Source: Flavobacterium amniphilum
GTDB lineage: Bacteria > Bacteroidota > Bacteroidia > Flavobacteriales > Flavobacteriaceae
Assembly: GCF_023634845.1 (NCBI RefSeq)
Contig: NZ_JAMLJL010000002.1
Location: 248,001-312,000, forward strand
Length of the DNA: 64,000 bases
Direction: 5' to 3'
Shown: positions 42,042 through 50,958 of the stretch, piece after piece
Numbering within the stretch: the stretch's first letter is position 1
Layout: every line of letters starts with the position of its first letter
Program-made: the position numbers and the translations under genes
Notes under the pieces: model-generated
Told to the model about the DNA's origin: nothing
The model's database searches: none
The model's input: only the letters and a program-made list of their open reading frames with translations

Positions 42042-45000
42042 TTAATTGATGATGGAATCGTAAATAATCTGTTGGATTTTTTCCCTGATATTTTCTTTGG
42101 AAAGTTTGTTAACCGCATTACTGTCAGGGAAAGTACGGTTTGATAAAAACACGTATATAATTTCCTTATCCGGATCAGCCCAAGCAATACCGCCGGTAAA
42201 TCCGGTATGTCCGAAACTTGATAGAGAAGTACAGCCACATGTTGGGCTTTCACCTTTTAATTGTGGCTTATCAAACCCCAAACCTCTACGGTTTCCATCC
42301 GGACAATAATAACAGGTATTAAAATCTTTAAATGTTTGTTCAGAGAAATATTGGATTCCGCCATAGTTTCCTTTCTGTAAAAACAACTGCATCATTTTGG
42401 CAATATCCATGGTGTTTGAAAACAAACCGGCATGACCGGCAACACCACCTTGCATTGCAGCTGCCATATCATGAACATATCCCTGGATCACATCATTTCT
42501 GTAATATGTATCTTTTTCTGTAGGCGGAATGACATCCATGTCCATTTTTTGCAGCGGATTATACATAGTGCTACTCATCCCCAGCTTAGAAAAGAAATTC
42601 TCTTCGGCAATTTTATCCAATGATTTATGATGATGCTGTTCCAAATATTCCTTTAACAGGATAAATGTAAAATCACTGTATTTGTATTCTTTTTTGGGTA
42701 ACAGTTTGCTTTTCAAAATTTTGGTTACAATAGAATCTTTATAAGTATTCGTCAGAAATAAGTTTTCCGAAACCTGTGTTTCAAAACCTTTTGAAGAGGT
42801 ACTTCTGTAAAACTTCTTCATCGGTTTTTTAGTTACCGAGTCAATGGTTGATTTATAAAAAGGTTCCCAAGCCTGTAGACGGGCATAGTGCGTCATCAAA
42901 TCCTTAAAAACAATTGAATCTTTATCGGTTCCTTTCGCCTTCCCGATCATTTCCCCAAGTGTTGAGTTCAAATGGATTCTCTTACCATCATAATCCATCA
43001 TAACATTAGGAAGTGTACCGATTATTTTGGAAAGCGATGCAATGTCGTAGATATCCGAATTTTTAACTTTAATATCTTTTGCATAAGTATGGTATCCGAA
43101 AGATTTCTGGTAAACGATTTTACCTTTGCGTGCAACCAAAACCTGAGCTCCGGGGGTTATTTTATCAGCAATTGCTTTATTGACAATTTGATCTATTTCT
43201 TTTAATTTATCCGAATTCAAACCAACCGTTTCAGGATTTGTAAAACCTAAAATATTGGTTTTAACCGTTGCCAATCCATGTCCGACTTTGTATTCATCAT
43301 TAATTGAAACCGGTAACTTCCCTTTTGCTTCAAGTGCACCGAATAAAATTTCTGCAGAAACTTCCTGTGCCACTTCCCCATTTTGGTATGAAACCACAAT
43401 ACTTTCAATCTGCTGTATATTTTTCAACGGCATTAACACATAAGGCTTCGAGAATACATCCAGAATTACATTATTGTTTAAGGCAATTTTATCAATAAGC
43501 TCAATTTCCCTTGCTGTAAATTCATGCTTTTTCCACCAGGTTTTATCCGAAACATGATATCCGATAATTACTTTATCATATTCTTTCAACATCAGACTTA
43601 AAGTATCAATATTTTGATGTGAAACTTCAGTAATGTTGGCATACTTTCGTAAGGTCGTTAAGAACTTACTTCCTGAATCATCACCAATTTTAACATAAGC
43701 TAATTTATTTTTGGCCAAATTTTTAATTGGTAGAATCTCATTCTCATTTTTTACAACGGTAACAGCATTTTCATACAATCGGTAAAGCAGGCTGTTGCTG
43801 TAAGGTGTATTGATCTCGTTTGTAATATTAGCCACTTCAATTGGCTTATACTTATTCAATCCCGCTTTATACTTGTATTTTAAGATTTTTTTTACAGAGT
43901 GTTCGATACGTTCATCGGTAATCAAAGTATCTTTATAAGCCTGAGTAAATTTTTCAATGGCAGTGGGCACATCTTCTGCAAAAAGCATAATATCATTTCC
44001 CGCCTGAAAAGCTGCCAAATCAATTTCTCCCGGTTTTTTAAAATTACTAGCTCCCTTCATATTCAAAGCATCTGTAAAAATCAGTCCTTTGAATTTAAGT
44101 TGGTCTTTTAAAATATCATTCACAACATGATATGAAATTGACGTAGGGTAATTTTCGCGCGGTTCCAGACTTGGCACATTCAAATGCGCCACCATAACTG
44201 ATGCCAGACCCAAATGGAACATTTTTTTATACGGATATAATTCAACTTCATTAATTCTTTCCTCTGTAAAATTAACCATCGGAAGTGTGTGATGTGAGTC
44301 GGTTTCAGTGTCACCGTGTCCCGGGAAGTGTTTCCCGGTTGCAAAAACGCCGTTATTCTGAATACCTTTCATCAAAGCAACAGCTCGTTTTGTCACTTCC
44401 TCTTTATTTTCACCAAAAGAGCGGTTACCGATAATAGGATTATTCGGGTTTGTATTGATATCCAGTACCGGAGCAAAATTAAACTGAAGTCCGAGACGTT
44501 TAGCTTCTTTAGCCATTTGTCCTCCCAATTCCTCAATTAATTTCATATCCTGAATGGCACCCAATGTCATATTCCAAGGATATTTATACGTTGAATCCAA
44601 ACGCATACTTAATCCCCATTCGGCATCATTTCCAATAAATAAAGGCACTTTGGAAGAAGCCTGAAAACGGTTGGTCAATTTAGCCTGACGAACCGGCCCG
44701 CCCTGGAAGAAGATTAAACCACCGATTTTATAGTTCTTAACTAATTTTTCGATGTTATTAAAGTGTACGGTATCTTTATTGGAATAGGCAGCCACCATAA
44801 AAAGCTGACCTAATTTCTCTTCAAAAGAAAGAGAATTATAAATGCTGTCCACCCATTTTTTTTCTCCTGGTGTGTCTTCAAAAAGAGTAAACCCCTCCAA
44901 CGAAGGATCTTTAAATTCTTCCGTTAAAGTATTTTCAGGTTTCGTTTCTGCAATTGTTTTAAAACTGCGTTTTTTATTTACTGCACAATTTGCAATAAAC

Positions 45001-45053
45001 AAAGCAGTTGTAAAAATAAAAAGCAACCTGAAGCCGATATTTTTCATTACCAT
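42042..45053 (-). CDS. Fused GH3 beta-N-acetylhexosaminidase-like and serine beta-lactamase-like protein
   Basis: 1003 residues with a lipoprotein signal (FIANC; ATG 45047 is an alternative start). The GH3 N-domain (about 65-390) has TGKHFPGHGDTETDSHHTLP, the NagZ-type catalytic loop, and FTDALNMKGASNF with the nucleophile Asp. A GH3 C-domain-like region (about 410-590) follows. A class C beta-lactamase/PBP-like domain (about 610-1000) has DIASLSKIIG (SxxK) and a YKYSDFTF tyrosine motif, with GHTGFTGG near the C-terminus. It probably acts in peptidoglycan turnover in the periplasm. This fusion is known in Bacteroidota. Confidence 0.93.
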   Translation of the reverse strand: MVMKNIGFRLLFIFTTALFIANCAVNKKRSFKTIAETKPENTLTEEFKDPSLEGFTLFEDTPGEKKWVDSIYNSLSFEEKLGQLFMVAAYSNKDTVHFNNIEKLVKNYKIGGLIFFQGGPVRQAKLTNRFQASSKVPLFIGNDAEWGLSMRLDSTYKYPWNMTLGAIQDMKLIEELGGQMAKEAKRLGLQFNFAPVLDINTNPNNPIIGNRSFGENKEEVTKRAVALMKGIQNNGVFATGKHFPGHGDTETDSHHTLPMVNFTEERINEVELYPYKKMFHLGLASVMVAHLNVPSLEPRENYPTSISYHVVNDILKDQLKFKGLIFTDALNMKGASNFKKPGEIDLAAFQAGNDIMLFAEDVPTAIEKFTQAYKDTLITDERIEHSVKKILKYKYKAGLNKYKPIEVANITNEINTPYSNSLLYRLYENAVTVVKNENEILPIKNLAKNKLAYVKIGDDSGSKFLTTLRKYANITEVSHQNIDTLSLMLKEYDKVIIGYHVSDKTWWKKHEFTAREIELIDKIALNNNVILDVFSKPYVLMPLKNIQQIESIVVSYQNGEVAQEVSAEILFGALEAKGKLPVSINDEYKVGHGLATVKTNILGFTNPETVGLNSDKLKEIDQIVNKAIADKITPGAQVLVARKGKIVYQKSFGYHTYAKDIKVKNSDIYDIASLSKIIGTLPNVMMDYDGKRIHLNSTLGEMIGKAKGTDKDSIVFKDLMTHYARLQAWEPFYKSTIDSVTKKPMKKFYRSTSSKGFETQVSENLFLTNTYKDSIVTKILKSKLLPKKEYKYSDFTFILLKEYLEQHHHKSLDKIAEENFFSKLGMSSTMYNPLQKMDMDVIPPTEKDTYYRNDVIQGYVHDMAAAMQGGVAGHAGLFSNTMDIAKMMQLFLQKGNYGGIQYFSEQTFKDFNTCYYCPDGNRRGLGFDKPQLKGESPTCGCTSLSSFGHTGFTGGIAWADPDKEIIYVFLSNRTFPDSNAVNKLSKENIREKIQQIIYDSIIN

Positions 45054-45056
45054 ATA

Positions 45057-45539
45057 TTAAAAGAAACGACTGTGCCAGCTATCTTCAGCGGCAATTTCCC
45101 AAGCGTCGTTAAATTCCTGGATTGTATTAACTAAATTATTGAAGACAATTGTTGAACCTGTAACAGCTTTATCTTTTGCCATTTTTTTGAACTCCAACAA
45201 AGTTTTATGGGCAATAAATTCACCATTTTTGAAGGTAACGTTCATTTTATCCAATAAATCAACCTGGTATTTAGCCTCAAGATTCTGGATAAACTGAACA
45301 GAACTGTCAATCGAGCAACCAGTGGCAGCCTGAACTTCCTGATTAACAGCAAAAATTATAAAACGGTTGTATTTGATTAAATAAGAAGCTTCCAGACTGG
45401 TTCCGTGGGCTGACCAATTTGTTATAAAATCCTTTATGGCAGGCTCAATTTCGGCAATTTCATCATCTGAAAATTTTCTATTGGACTGATAGATCCAGAT
45501 TCGGGATTCTAAAGGTAAAGTATCAAAGTTTACTAACAT
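45057..45539 (-). CDS. Conserved hypothetical protein
   Basis: 160 residues, cytoplasmic: starts MLVNFDTLPLESRIWIYQSN and ends AWEIAAEDSWHSRFF. The family is common in Bacteroidota and often carries a misleading ABC-ATPase name, but there is no Walker motif here. It is 3 nt upstream of the GH3 fusion, so cotranscribed. Confidence 0.75.
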   Translation of the reverse strand: MLVNFDTLPLESRIWIYQSNRKFSDDEIAEIEPAIKDFITNWSAHGTSLEASYLIKYNRFIIFAVNQEVQAATGCSIDSSVQFIQNLEAKYQVDLLDKMNVTFKNGEFIAHKTLLEFKKMAKDKAVTGSTIVFNNLVNTIQEFNDAWEIAAEDSWHSRFF

Positions 45540-45605
45540 ATTTTCTAACTAAACTACAAAAATAGCCTTTTAGAATCACATAGTAGTAATCTTAGTTTTT
45601 TTTTA

Positions 45606-45647
45606 GCATAAAAAATAAGCCATTATGCGGGAGATATAATGGCTTAT
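45606..45647 (-). terminator. Strong terminator, possible end of a small RNA
   Basis: A perfect 12-bp stem ATAAGCCATTAT/ATAATGGCTTAT (45615-45626, 45636-45647) with a 9-nt loop is followed on the minus strand by TTTTT. The upstream gene at 46013 has its own terminator, so this hairpin may close an independent short transcript. Confidence 0.5.
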
Positions 45648-45967
45648 CTATTTACAAACAACTAAAAAACCTAGAATTTTTATTTCAAAATTAATCCCGG
45701 ATTGCAATTACAATCCATTTTTTCATGATTGATACATCAATTCAGTTATCATTATACAATCTAATGGATTATCTTTAAAGAATATAAATACCACATATTA
45801 CATTCAAAAGATAATTTCAATCACAATATCAAATTAATCATACCTAAAGTTACACACATACAAATTAAAAACCGTAAATACCCGATGAAAAACCGTAAAA
45901 ATTGTTAAAAAACACTTAAATCGGCAAACAACCAATAACATCGACGAAAAATCGTACTAAAAACAAA

Positions 45968-45991
45968 AAAACCGGAATAAATTCCGGTTTT
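45968..45991. terminator. Terminator of the Fe-S/HAD operon
   Basis: Arms AAAACCGGAAT/ATTCCGGTTTT lie 21 nt past the stop codon at 46013, with T's on the minus strand. Confidence 0.8.
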
Positions 45992-46012
45992 AAACTATTG
46001 TAATTCAAATTT

Positions 46013-46804
46013 TTACAAATCCTGTGCATTTGCGATCAGTTCAGCAACATCCAAAACCTTCACATCGTGTTCACGAAGTTTAGCTTTGGTACCGTCTGTT
46101 AACATTGTATTACAGAAAGGACATCCGGCAGCAATAATTTGTGCGTTAGTCTCTAATGCATCCTCGGTACGTTCCACATTGATATCTTTATCTCCTTCTT
46201 CCGGCTCTTTAAACATTTGGGCACCTCCGGCACCACAACATAAACCGTTTGCTTTTGAACGCTTCATTTCTACCAGCTCAGCATCTAATTTTTGAATTAA
46301 ATCACGTGGTGCTTCATATACTTTATTAGCACGTCCTAAATAACAAGGATCATGGAATGTAATTTTCTTACCTTTAAACTGTCCTCCTTCAATGGTTAAT
46401 CTTCCGGCATCCAGTAATTCCTTCAAATATTCTGTATGGTGTAATACTTCGTATTTCCCTCCCAGTTCCGGATACTCGTTCTTCAATGTATTAAAACAAT
46501 GCGGGCAAGCCGTAACTATTTTCTTAGCTTCATATGCATTTAAAACTTCAATATTCATAAAAGCTTGCATTTGAAACAAAAATTCATTTCCTGCACGTTT
46601 TGCCGGATCACCGGTACATCCTTCTTCAGTTCCCAAAACAGCAAACTCAACATTGGCACGGTTTAAAATACGTACAAATGCTTTGGTTATCTTTTTGGCC
46701 CTGTCATCAAAACTTCCTGCACAACCAACCCAAAATAACACTTCCGGCTGTTTTCCCTGAGCTAACATTTCGGCCATTGTAGGCACAACTAAATTTTCTG
46801 ACAT
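46013..46804 (-). CDS. CCG-domain Fe-S redox protein (heterodisulfide-reductase-B-like)
   Basis: 263 residues with two cysteine-rich CCG repeats: WVGCAGSFDD (near 26) with TACPHCFNTLKNEYP (near 99), and DPCYLGRANKVYE (near 152) with GLCCGAGGAQMFKE and GCPFCNTML. These resemble HdrB/GlpC/LutA-type subunits. It lies in one operon with the membrane Fe-S protein at 47278 and probably forms a redox complex with it. Confidence 0.9.
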   Translation of the reverse strand: MSENLVVPTMAEMLAQGKQPEVLFWVGCAGSFDDRAKKITKAFVRILNRANVEFAVLGTEEGCTGDPAKRAGNEFLFQMQAFMNIEVLNAYEAKKIVTACPHCFNTLKNEYPELGGKYEVLHHTEYLKELLDAGRLTIEGGQFKGKKITFHDPCYLGRANKVYEAPRDLIQKLDAELVEMKRSKANGLCCGAGGAQMFKEPEEGDKDINVERTEDALETNAQIIAAGCPFCNTMLTDGTKAKLREHDVKVLDVAELIANAQDL

Positions 46805-46828
46805 ACAAATATGTTTATTGTGGTTGGT

Positions 46829-47278
46829 TTAAATTATATCTTTTTCGTCATCAAAGACTTCGATAGTTACTTGTTTTTCAATCAAATCAGTGAATTTTCC
46901 TCTGTAACGGGTTGCTTTCACCAAATGATTATCAATCCAATGGTAATTTCCACCACGTGGTTTACCCATAATCATTCCGTGGTATTTGAAACCATGTTCT
47001 TTTAACCATGTTTCTGTATAATCACGGTGCGCTTCTGTTCTTGAAGTGAAGAAAAAGATAATATGTCCTTCGTCATACCATTTATTCAATGTTGCCAAAG
47101 CATCAGGATAAACTGCTGCAGTCAGCATTCTTTCCGGTTCTTCATTTGGAATATCATCACAGATAGTTCCGTCAATATCAATCAAATAATTCTTTATACC
47201 TTCCGGTAATATTGGACTAATTGCATGGCCATCCTCAGATGCAGCAACTAATTTTTTATCTAAATCCTGTGTGTTCAT
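46829..47278 (-). CDS. HAD-superfamily phosphatase-like protein
   Basis: About 149 residues from ATG 47278 (MNTQDLDKKLVAASEDGHAI). HAD motifs: YLIDIDGTICDDIP (nucleophile Asp near 35), IFFFTSRTEAHRDYT (motif II Thr/Ser) and a C-terminal IEVFDDEKD. It is located between two Fe-S genes with a 1-nt overlap to the upstream one. The role in that operon is not obvious. Confidence 0.85.
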   Translation of the reverse strand: MNTQDLDKKLVAASEDGHAISPILPEGIKNYLIDIDGTICDDIPNEEPERMLTAAVYPDALATLNKWYDEGHIIFFFTSRTEAHRDYTETWLKEHGFKYHGMIMGKPRGGNYHWIDNHLVKATRYRGKFTDLIEKQVTIEVFDDEKDII

Positions 47279-48618
47279 TATTGTTCGTCTTTCCAATTTA
47301 ATCTGTCCATTTGGCTATACTGCCATGGCGCACTGTTATTTTCAATATTTGTCATCATTGCATTCAAAGACATTGGCGCAGCACTTTGCTCCATAACCAG
47401 GTAACGTCTCATATCCATAATGATCGATAACGGACTGATATTAACAGGGCATTCTTCCACACAAGCGTTACAAGAGGTACATGCCCAAAGTTCTTCCTGT
47501 GTAATATAATCGTTCAATAATGATTTTCCATCTGATACAAATACACCATTATTTTTATCCATGTTGTCCCCTACTTCGACCATACGGTCACGGGTATCCA
47601 TCATGATTTTACGTGGTGATAATTTCTTTCCGGTTTGATTAGCCGGACAGGACGATGTACAACGTCCACATTCGGTACAAGTGTATGCATTCAATAATTG
47701 TACCCAGTTCAAATCCTGTACATCCGAAGCTCCGAATTTACTTGGAGCAGCATCTGCATCAGCCGGAGCAGCAGCAAAAGGATCTGCATTCGGATCCAAC
47801 ATTAATTTTACTTCATTCGTAACACTTTCCAGGTTATCAAATTTTCCAAGCGGATTTAAATCGGCAAAATAAGTATTTGGGAACGCCAAAATAATATGTA
47901 AGTGTTTCGAATAGTACAAATAATTAAGGAAAGCCATTACCATCATAAAGTGTCCCCACCATCCTATTCTTTCCAAAATCTGAAGGGTTCCTTCACTTAA
48001 TGAACCAAATAAAGCCGGTCCTAAATGTTGGGAAACAGCAAAACTGAACGATCCCTGACCTTCAAAATGTGATTTACCCATTCCGTAAAGCACTTCATCG
48101 GTACCATTCATGGTAAAAATACAGCAAACCAAAATGATCTCCATGATTAGAATCAAGTTGGCATCTTTCATTGGCCATCCTAATAATTCCGACTTATTCA
48201 AACGAGGTAATTTCAATAAATTTCTTCGGGACAAAAAGGCAACTGTAGCAATTAAAGCCAGCAAAGACAATACTTCAATAAAACTGATTAAAAAAGTATA
48301 AAATCCTCCCAGAGCCGGTTTAAAAAAACGGTGTGTCCCAAATATTCCGTCAACCAAAATTTCCAGTAATTCAATTTGAGTAATCACAAACGCTGCATAT
48401 AATGCAAAGTGAAGAACTGCCGGAACCGGGCGTGTAAACATCTTCTTTTGCCCAAGAGCCACTAAAGCCATGTTTTTCCATCTTTCCGAAGGATTATCAG
48501 AGCGGTTAACCGCTTTTCCCAATTTAATGTTTCGGATAATCTTTTTTACATTTTTAGCAAAAAATCCACCTCCTACGGATAGAATGACTAAAAATACGAT
48601 ACTGCTTAGATAACTCAT
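47278..48618 (-). CDS. Membrane-bound 4Fe-4S dicluster protein (electron-transfer oxidoreductase)
   Basis: 446 residues. An N-terminal membrane part (about 1-250) has five or six helices. A soluble part has two 4Fe-4S motifs: CTECGRCTSSCPANQTGKK (near 311-322) and CTSCNACVEECPVNISPLSI (near 378-390). The layout resembles HdrE/HmeC or DsrMK-like quinone-linked subunits. With the CCG protein downstream it likely passes electrons between quinones and a soluble partner, but the partner is unknown. Confidence 0.9.
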   Translation of the reverse strand: MSYLSSIVFLVILSVGGGFFAKNVKKIIRNIKLGKAVNRSDNPSERWKNMALVALGQKKMFTRPVPAVLHFALYAAFVITQIELLEILVDGIFGTHRFFKPALGGFYTFLISFIEVLSLLALIATVAFLSRRNLLKLPRLNKSELLGWPMKDANLILIMEIILVCCIFTMNGTDEVLYGMGKSHFEGQGSFSFAVSQHLGPALFGSLSEGTLQILERIGWWGHFMMVMAFLNYLYYSKHLHIILAFPNTYFADLNPLGKFDNLESVTNEVKLMLDPNADPFAAAPADADAAPSKFGASDVQDLNWVQLLNAYTCTECGRCTSSCPANQTGKKLSPRKIMMDTRDRMVEVGDNMDKNNGVFVSDGKSLLNDYITQEELWACTSCNACVEECPVNISPLSIIMDMRRYLVMEQSAAPMSLNAMMTNIENNSAPWQYSQMDRLNWKDEQ

Positions 48619-48645
48619 GGTTGTTTATTGGTTTTGTATAATCTG

Positions 48646-49599
48646 TTATTTATTTGGCTGCTCTTCAGGAGCTTTGTATGGTTTTTCTTTTTTTCCGAAA
48701 AAGGAAACATTCACATATCGTGTTGGATGCAAACGGACATCCTGTAGTAATAATTCCAATTCTTTTGATGTTTTCGACAAATTATTATACAATCCGTCAT
48801 CTTTCATCAATTTACCCATTGTTCCTTTACCTGATTGCATATCAGCCAACATCTTGTTAACGTTACCTAAAGTTGTTTCAAGATTATTAACCGTTTCAGA
48901 TAATTTGGCTTTTTCAAGATCAGAGGTAATTTTAGCCATACTTCCCGATGCTTTTTCGGCATTCGACAATGTATTGCTAATCTTTTGATTATTGGCAGCC
49001 ATCAAAGCATTTACCTGTGTAGCAGCTTTATTCATTTCTGCCAGCGTTTTACTCAATTGGGCAACACTTGTTTTGATATTATTCTTGGTTTGTTCATCTA
49101 AAACACTGTTCAAATTAACCATTAACTTATCGGCATCAGTAACCAATCCGTCGATTTTTTGTTGGGTTGGTGCTAATTTATTTCCCAAAGTTGCCGTCAA
49201 ACCTTGTTTGATGTCAGCTTGAAGTCTGTCTCCCGAAACTGCCAAAGTCTTATCTTCAAAATTAGGCACGATTGCAATTTGTTTTCCTCCAATAAATCCA
49301 GGCTCATATATTTGTGCTACACTGGATTTAGAAATTGGAAAATCTTCCTCGTTAATCTGCATTTCAACAATCAGTTTCCCATTAGGATTTAAAGTTATCG
49401 AATTTACCTTTCCTATAATTTTACCGCTGATAGTCACAGGAGCTGCAGGTGCAAGTCCTTCCACATTATCATATTCAACAAATAGTTTTTTATGATTATT
49501 AAACAGATTGCTTCCTTTTAAGAAGCTGTATCCCCATATAAATAATAATAAAGACGCAATTACTAATATTGCGGTTTTAATTTCTCTCGTTAATTTCAA
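48646..49599 (-). CDS. MlaD/MCE-family lipid-transport protein
   Basis: 317 residues. An N-terminal membrane helix (about 8-26) precedes one MCE domain (about 36-115: YDNVEGLAPAAPVTISGKII and FEDKTLAVSGDRLQADIKQG). A long helical region follows (about 130-290). The domain order is that of periplasmic MCE proteins that form hexameric rings for phospholipid trafficking. The MlaE and MlaF partners are not adjacent. Confidence 0.9.
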   Translation of the reverse strand: MKLTREIKTAILVIASLLLFIWGYSFLKGSNLFNNHKKLFVEYDNVEGLAPAAPVTISGKIIGKVNSITLNPNGKLIVEMQINEEDFPISKSSVAQIYEPGFIGGKQIAIVPNFEDKTLAVSGDRLQADIKQGLTATLGNKLAPTQQKIDGLVTDADKLMVNLNSVLDEQTKNNIKTSVAQLSKTLAEMNKAATQVNALMAANNQKISNTLSNAEKASGSMAKITSDLEKAKLSETVNNLETTLGNVNKMLADMQSGKGTMGKLMKDDGLYNNLSKTSKELELLLQDVRLHPTRYVNVSFFGKKEKPYKAPEEQPNK

Positions 49600-49641
49600 A
49601 ATCGTCTTGTTTTTAGCAAAATTAATAATTTATAGCCAGAA

Positions 49642-50838
49642 TTACTTATTCTTTACGGCTTCGTTCAACGAAATTTTAATTCCTCCTTTAAAAGGTACAA
49701 TGAATGCCGAGTCATATCCTTTGGCTTTAGCTTCAGCCAAAAGTTTTTTAGAAACCTCATAATCATTGGTTTCTCCGTATAGGTATTTATAAAAATCACC
49801 TTCCAGCACCATTGAAATTTTATCCAATCCGTTGAAATTTTCAGACTTCAGTTCAATAAGACTTTTACTGGCTTTTATCTGAATTTTGAATACCGGTTTG
49901 TTTTTATCCAAAGCTGCCGATTTGTTTTCTACTGCTTTTATAGCATCCCTTGTAGTCTGGTTAACCGAAAGTGTTTCTTTTACCGGTTTGTTTTCGGTTA
50001 CTTTTTTAATCGTATCCTTTTTAATTGGTTTTTCCGATTTCTGGATATCCAAAACAGGCACACTACCTCCGAAATGATCTGCCTTCAATCTGAAAATTGC
50101 ATCCGCAATTGATTTTGCCACGTTCAGCTGACCTTCTTCTGAATTCAGGTATGCTCCTTCTTCTTTATTGGAAATGAAACCCATTTCAATCAAAACCCTT
50201 GGCATAAAAGCTTTATGCAATACCATAAAAGGAGCTTGTTTTACACCACGTACTTTTCTGTTTAATTTAATATCAAAATTATCCTGTACTTTATGTGCAA
50301 AATCAATACTTTGATCCATATACTCTTCCTGAGCCACTGTTGCGCTGATAATGGATTCCGGCGAATTAGGATTATATCCGGCATATTTTTGCTTATAGTT
50401 TTCCTCCAATGTAATTACGGCATTCTCTTTTTTAGCCACCTCCAAACTCGAAGCACTTTTCGAAAGTCCCATTACATAGGTTTCCGTACCATAAGCTTCC
50501 TGATTTTTATTGGCATTACAGTGAATCGACACAAATAAATTAGCATCGGCCCTGTTTGCAATATTGGCTCTTTCCACTAAGTCCACAAAAACATCGGACT
50601 TACGTGTGTAATTCACCTGTATTGAAGGATCCTGTTCCAATATCTTACCTACTTTAAGTACCACCCCCAAAGCAATATTTTTTTCTACATATCCATGATA
50701 TACAGCTCCAAAATCATGATCTCCGTGCCCCGCATCAAGTGTTACCTTAAATTTAGTTGTTTGTGCAAAAGCCGATGAAACTAAAATCAACGATACTAAC
50801 GATAGCGCCTTTTTAACTTTTGTCATTTTCATATTCAT
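49642..50838 (-). CDS. N-acetylmuramoyl-L-alanine amidase (Amidase_3)
   Basis: 398 residues with a signal peptide ending SSAFAQ (ATG 50826, MTKVKK, is a good alternative start). The zinc amidase core is at about 30-255: LDAGHGDHDFGAVYHG (first His), EKNIALGVVLKVG (Glu), NLFVSIHCNANKN (His) and VLIEMGFISNKEEG with the catalytic Glu. A C-terminal SPOR-like region (about 310-398) may bind denuded glycan. It cleaves the peptide from peptidoglycan during cell separation. It lies 42 nt upstream of the MlaD gene and is divergent from lptD. Confidence 0.92.
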   Translation of the reverse strand: MNMKMTKVKKALSLVSLILVSSAFAQTTKFKVTLDAGHGDHDFGAVYHGYVEKNIALGVVLKVGKILEQDPSIQVNYTRKSDVFVDLVERANIANRADANLFVSIHCNANKNQEAYGTETYVMGLSKSASSLEVAKKENAVITLEENYKQKYAGYNPNSPESIISATVAQEEYMDQSIDFAHKVQDNFDIKLNRKVRGVKQAPFMVLHKAFMPRVLIEMGFISNKEEGAYLNSEEGQLNVAKSIADAIFRLKADHFGGSVPVLDIQKSEKPIKKDTIKKVTENKPVKETLSVNQTTRDAIKAVENKSAALDKNKPVFKIQIKASKSLIELKSENFNGLDKISMVLEGDFYKYLYGETNDYEVSKKLLAEAKAKGYDSAFIVPFKGGIKISLNEAVKNK

Positions 50839-50902
50839 ATCTTTTATATAGACCTAAAGGTTATAATTTTATTAAATGCTTAATTATTTTTAAAAATAGA
50901 TG

Positions 50903-50910
50903 TAAGTTTG
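50903..50910 (+). promoter_or_regulatory. -7 promoter element TAAGTTTG of the lptD gene
   Basis: A perfect TAnnTTTG overlaps the first codons of the longest open frame (TTG at 50908). This shows the real start codon must lie downstream. Confidence 0.6.
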
Positions 50911-50958
50911 TCACTTCAAAAATTAAGCCATATTTTTACAAAAATAGCATTTATAGCT

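Larger units (their letters stand above)
45540..46012. other. Gene-free interval with a strong minus-strand terminator
   Basis: Besides the two hairpins listed separately, the stretch contains a TAATTTTG element on the minus strand (near 45690-45683) about 70 nt before the terminator. There is no convincing protein frame, only an 11-codon one (MKKWIVIAIRD) near 45726. Confidence 0.4.

Noticed and set aside
45057..45539. ABC transporter ATPase
   Set aside because: The family often carries this name in databases, but no Walker A, Walker B or signature motif is present.
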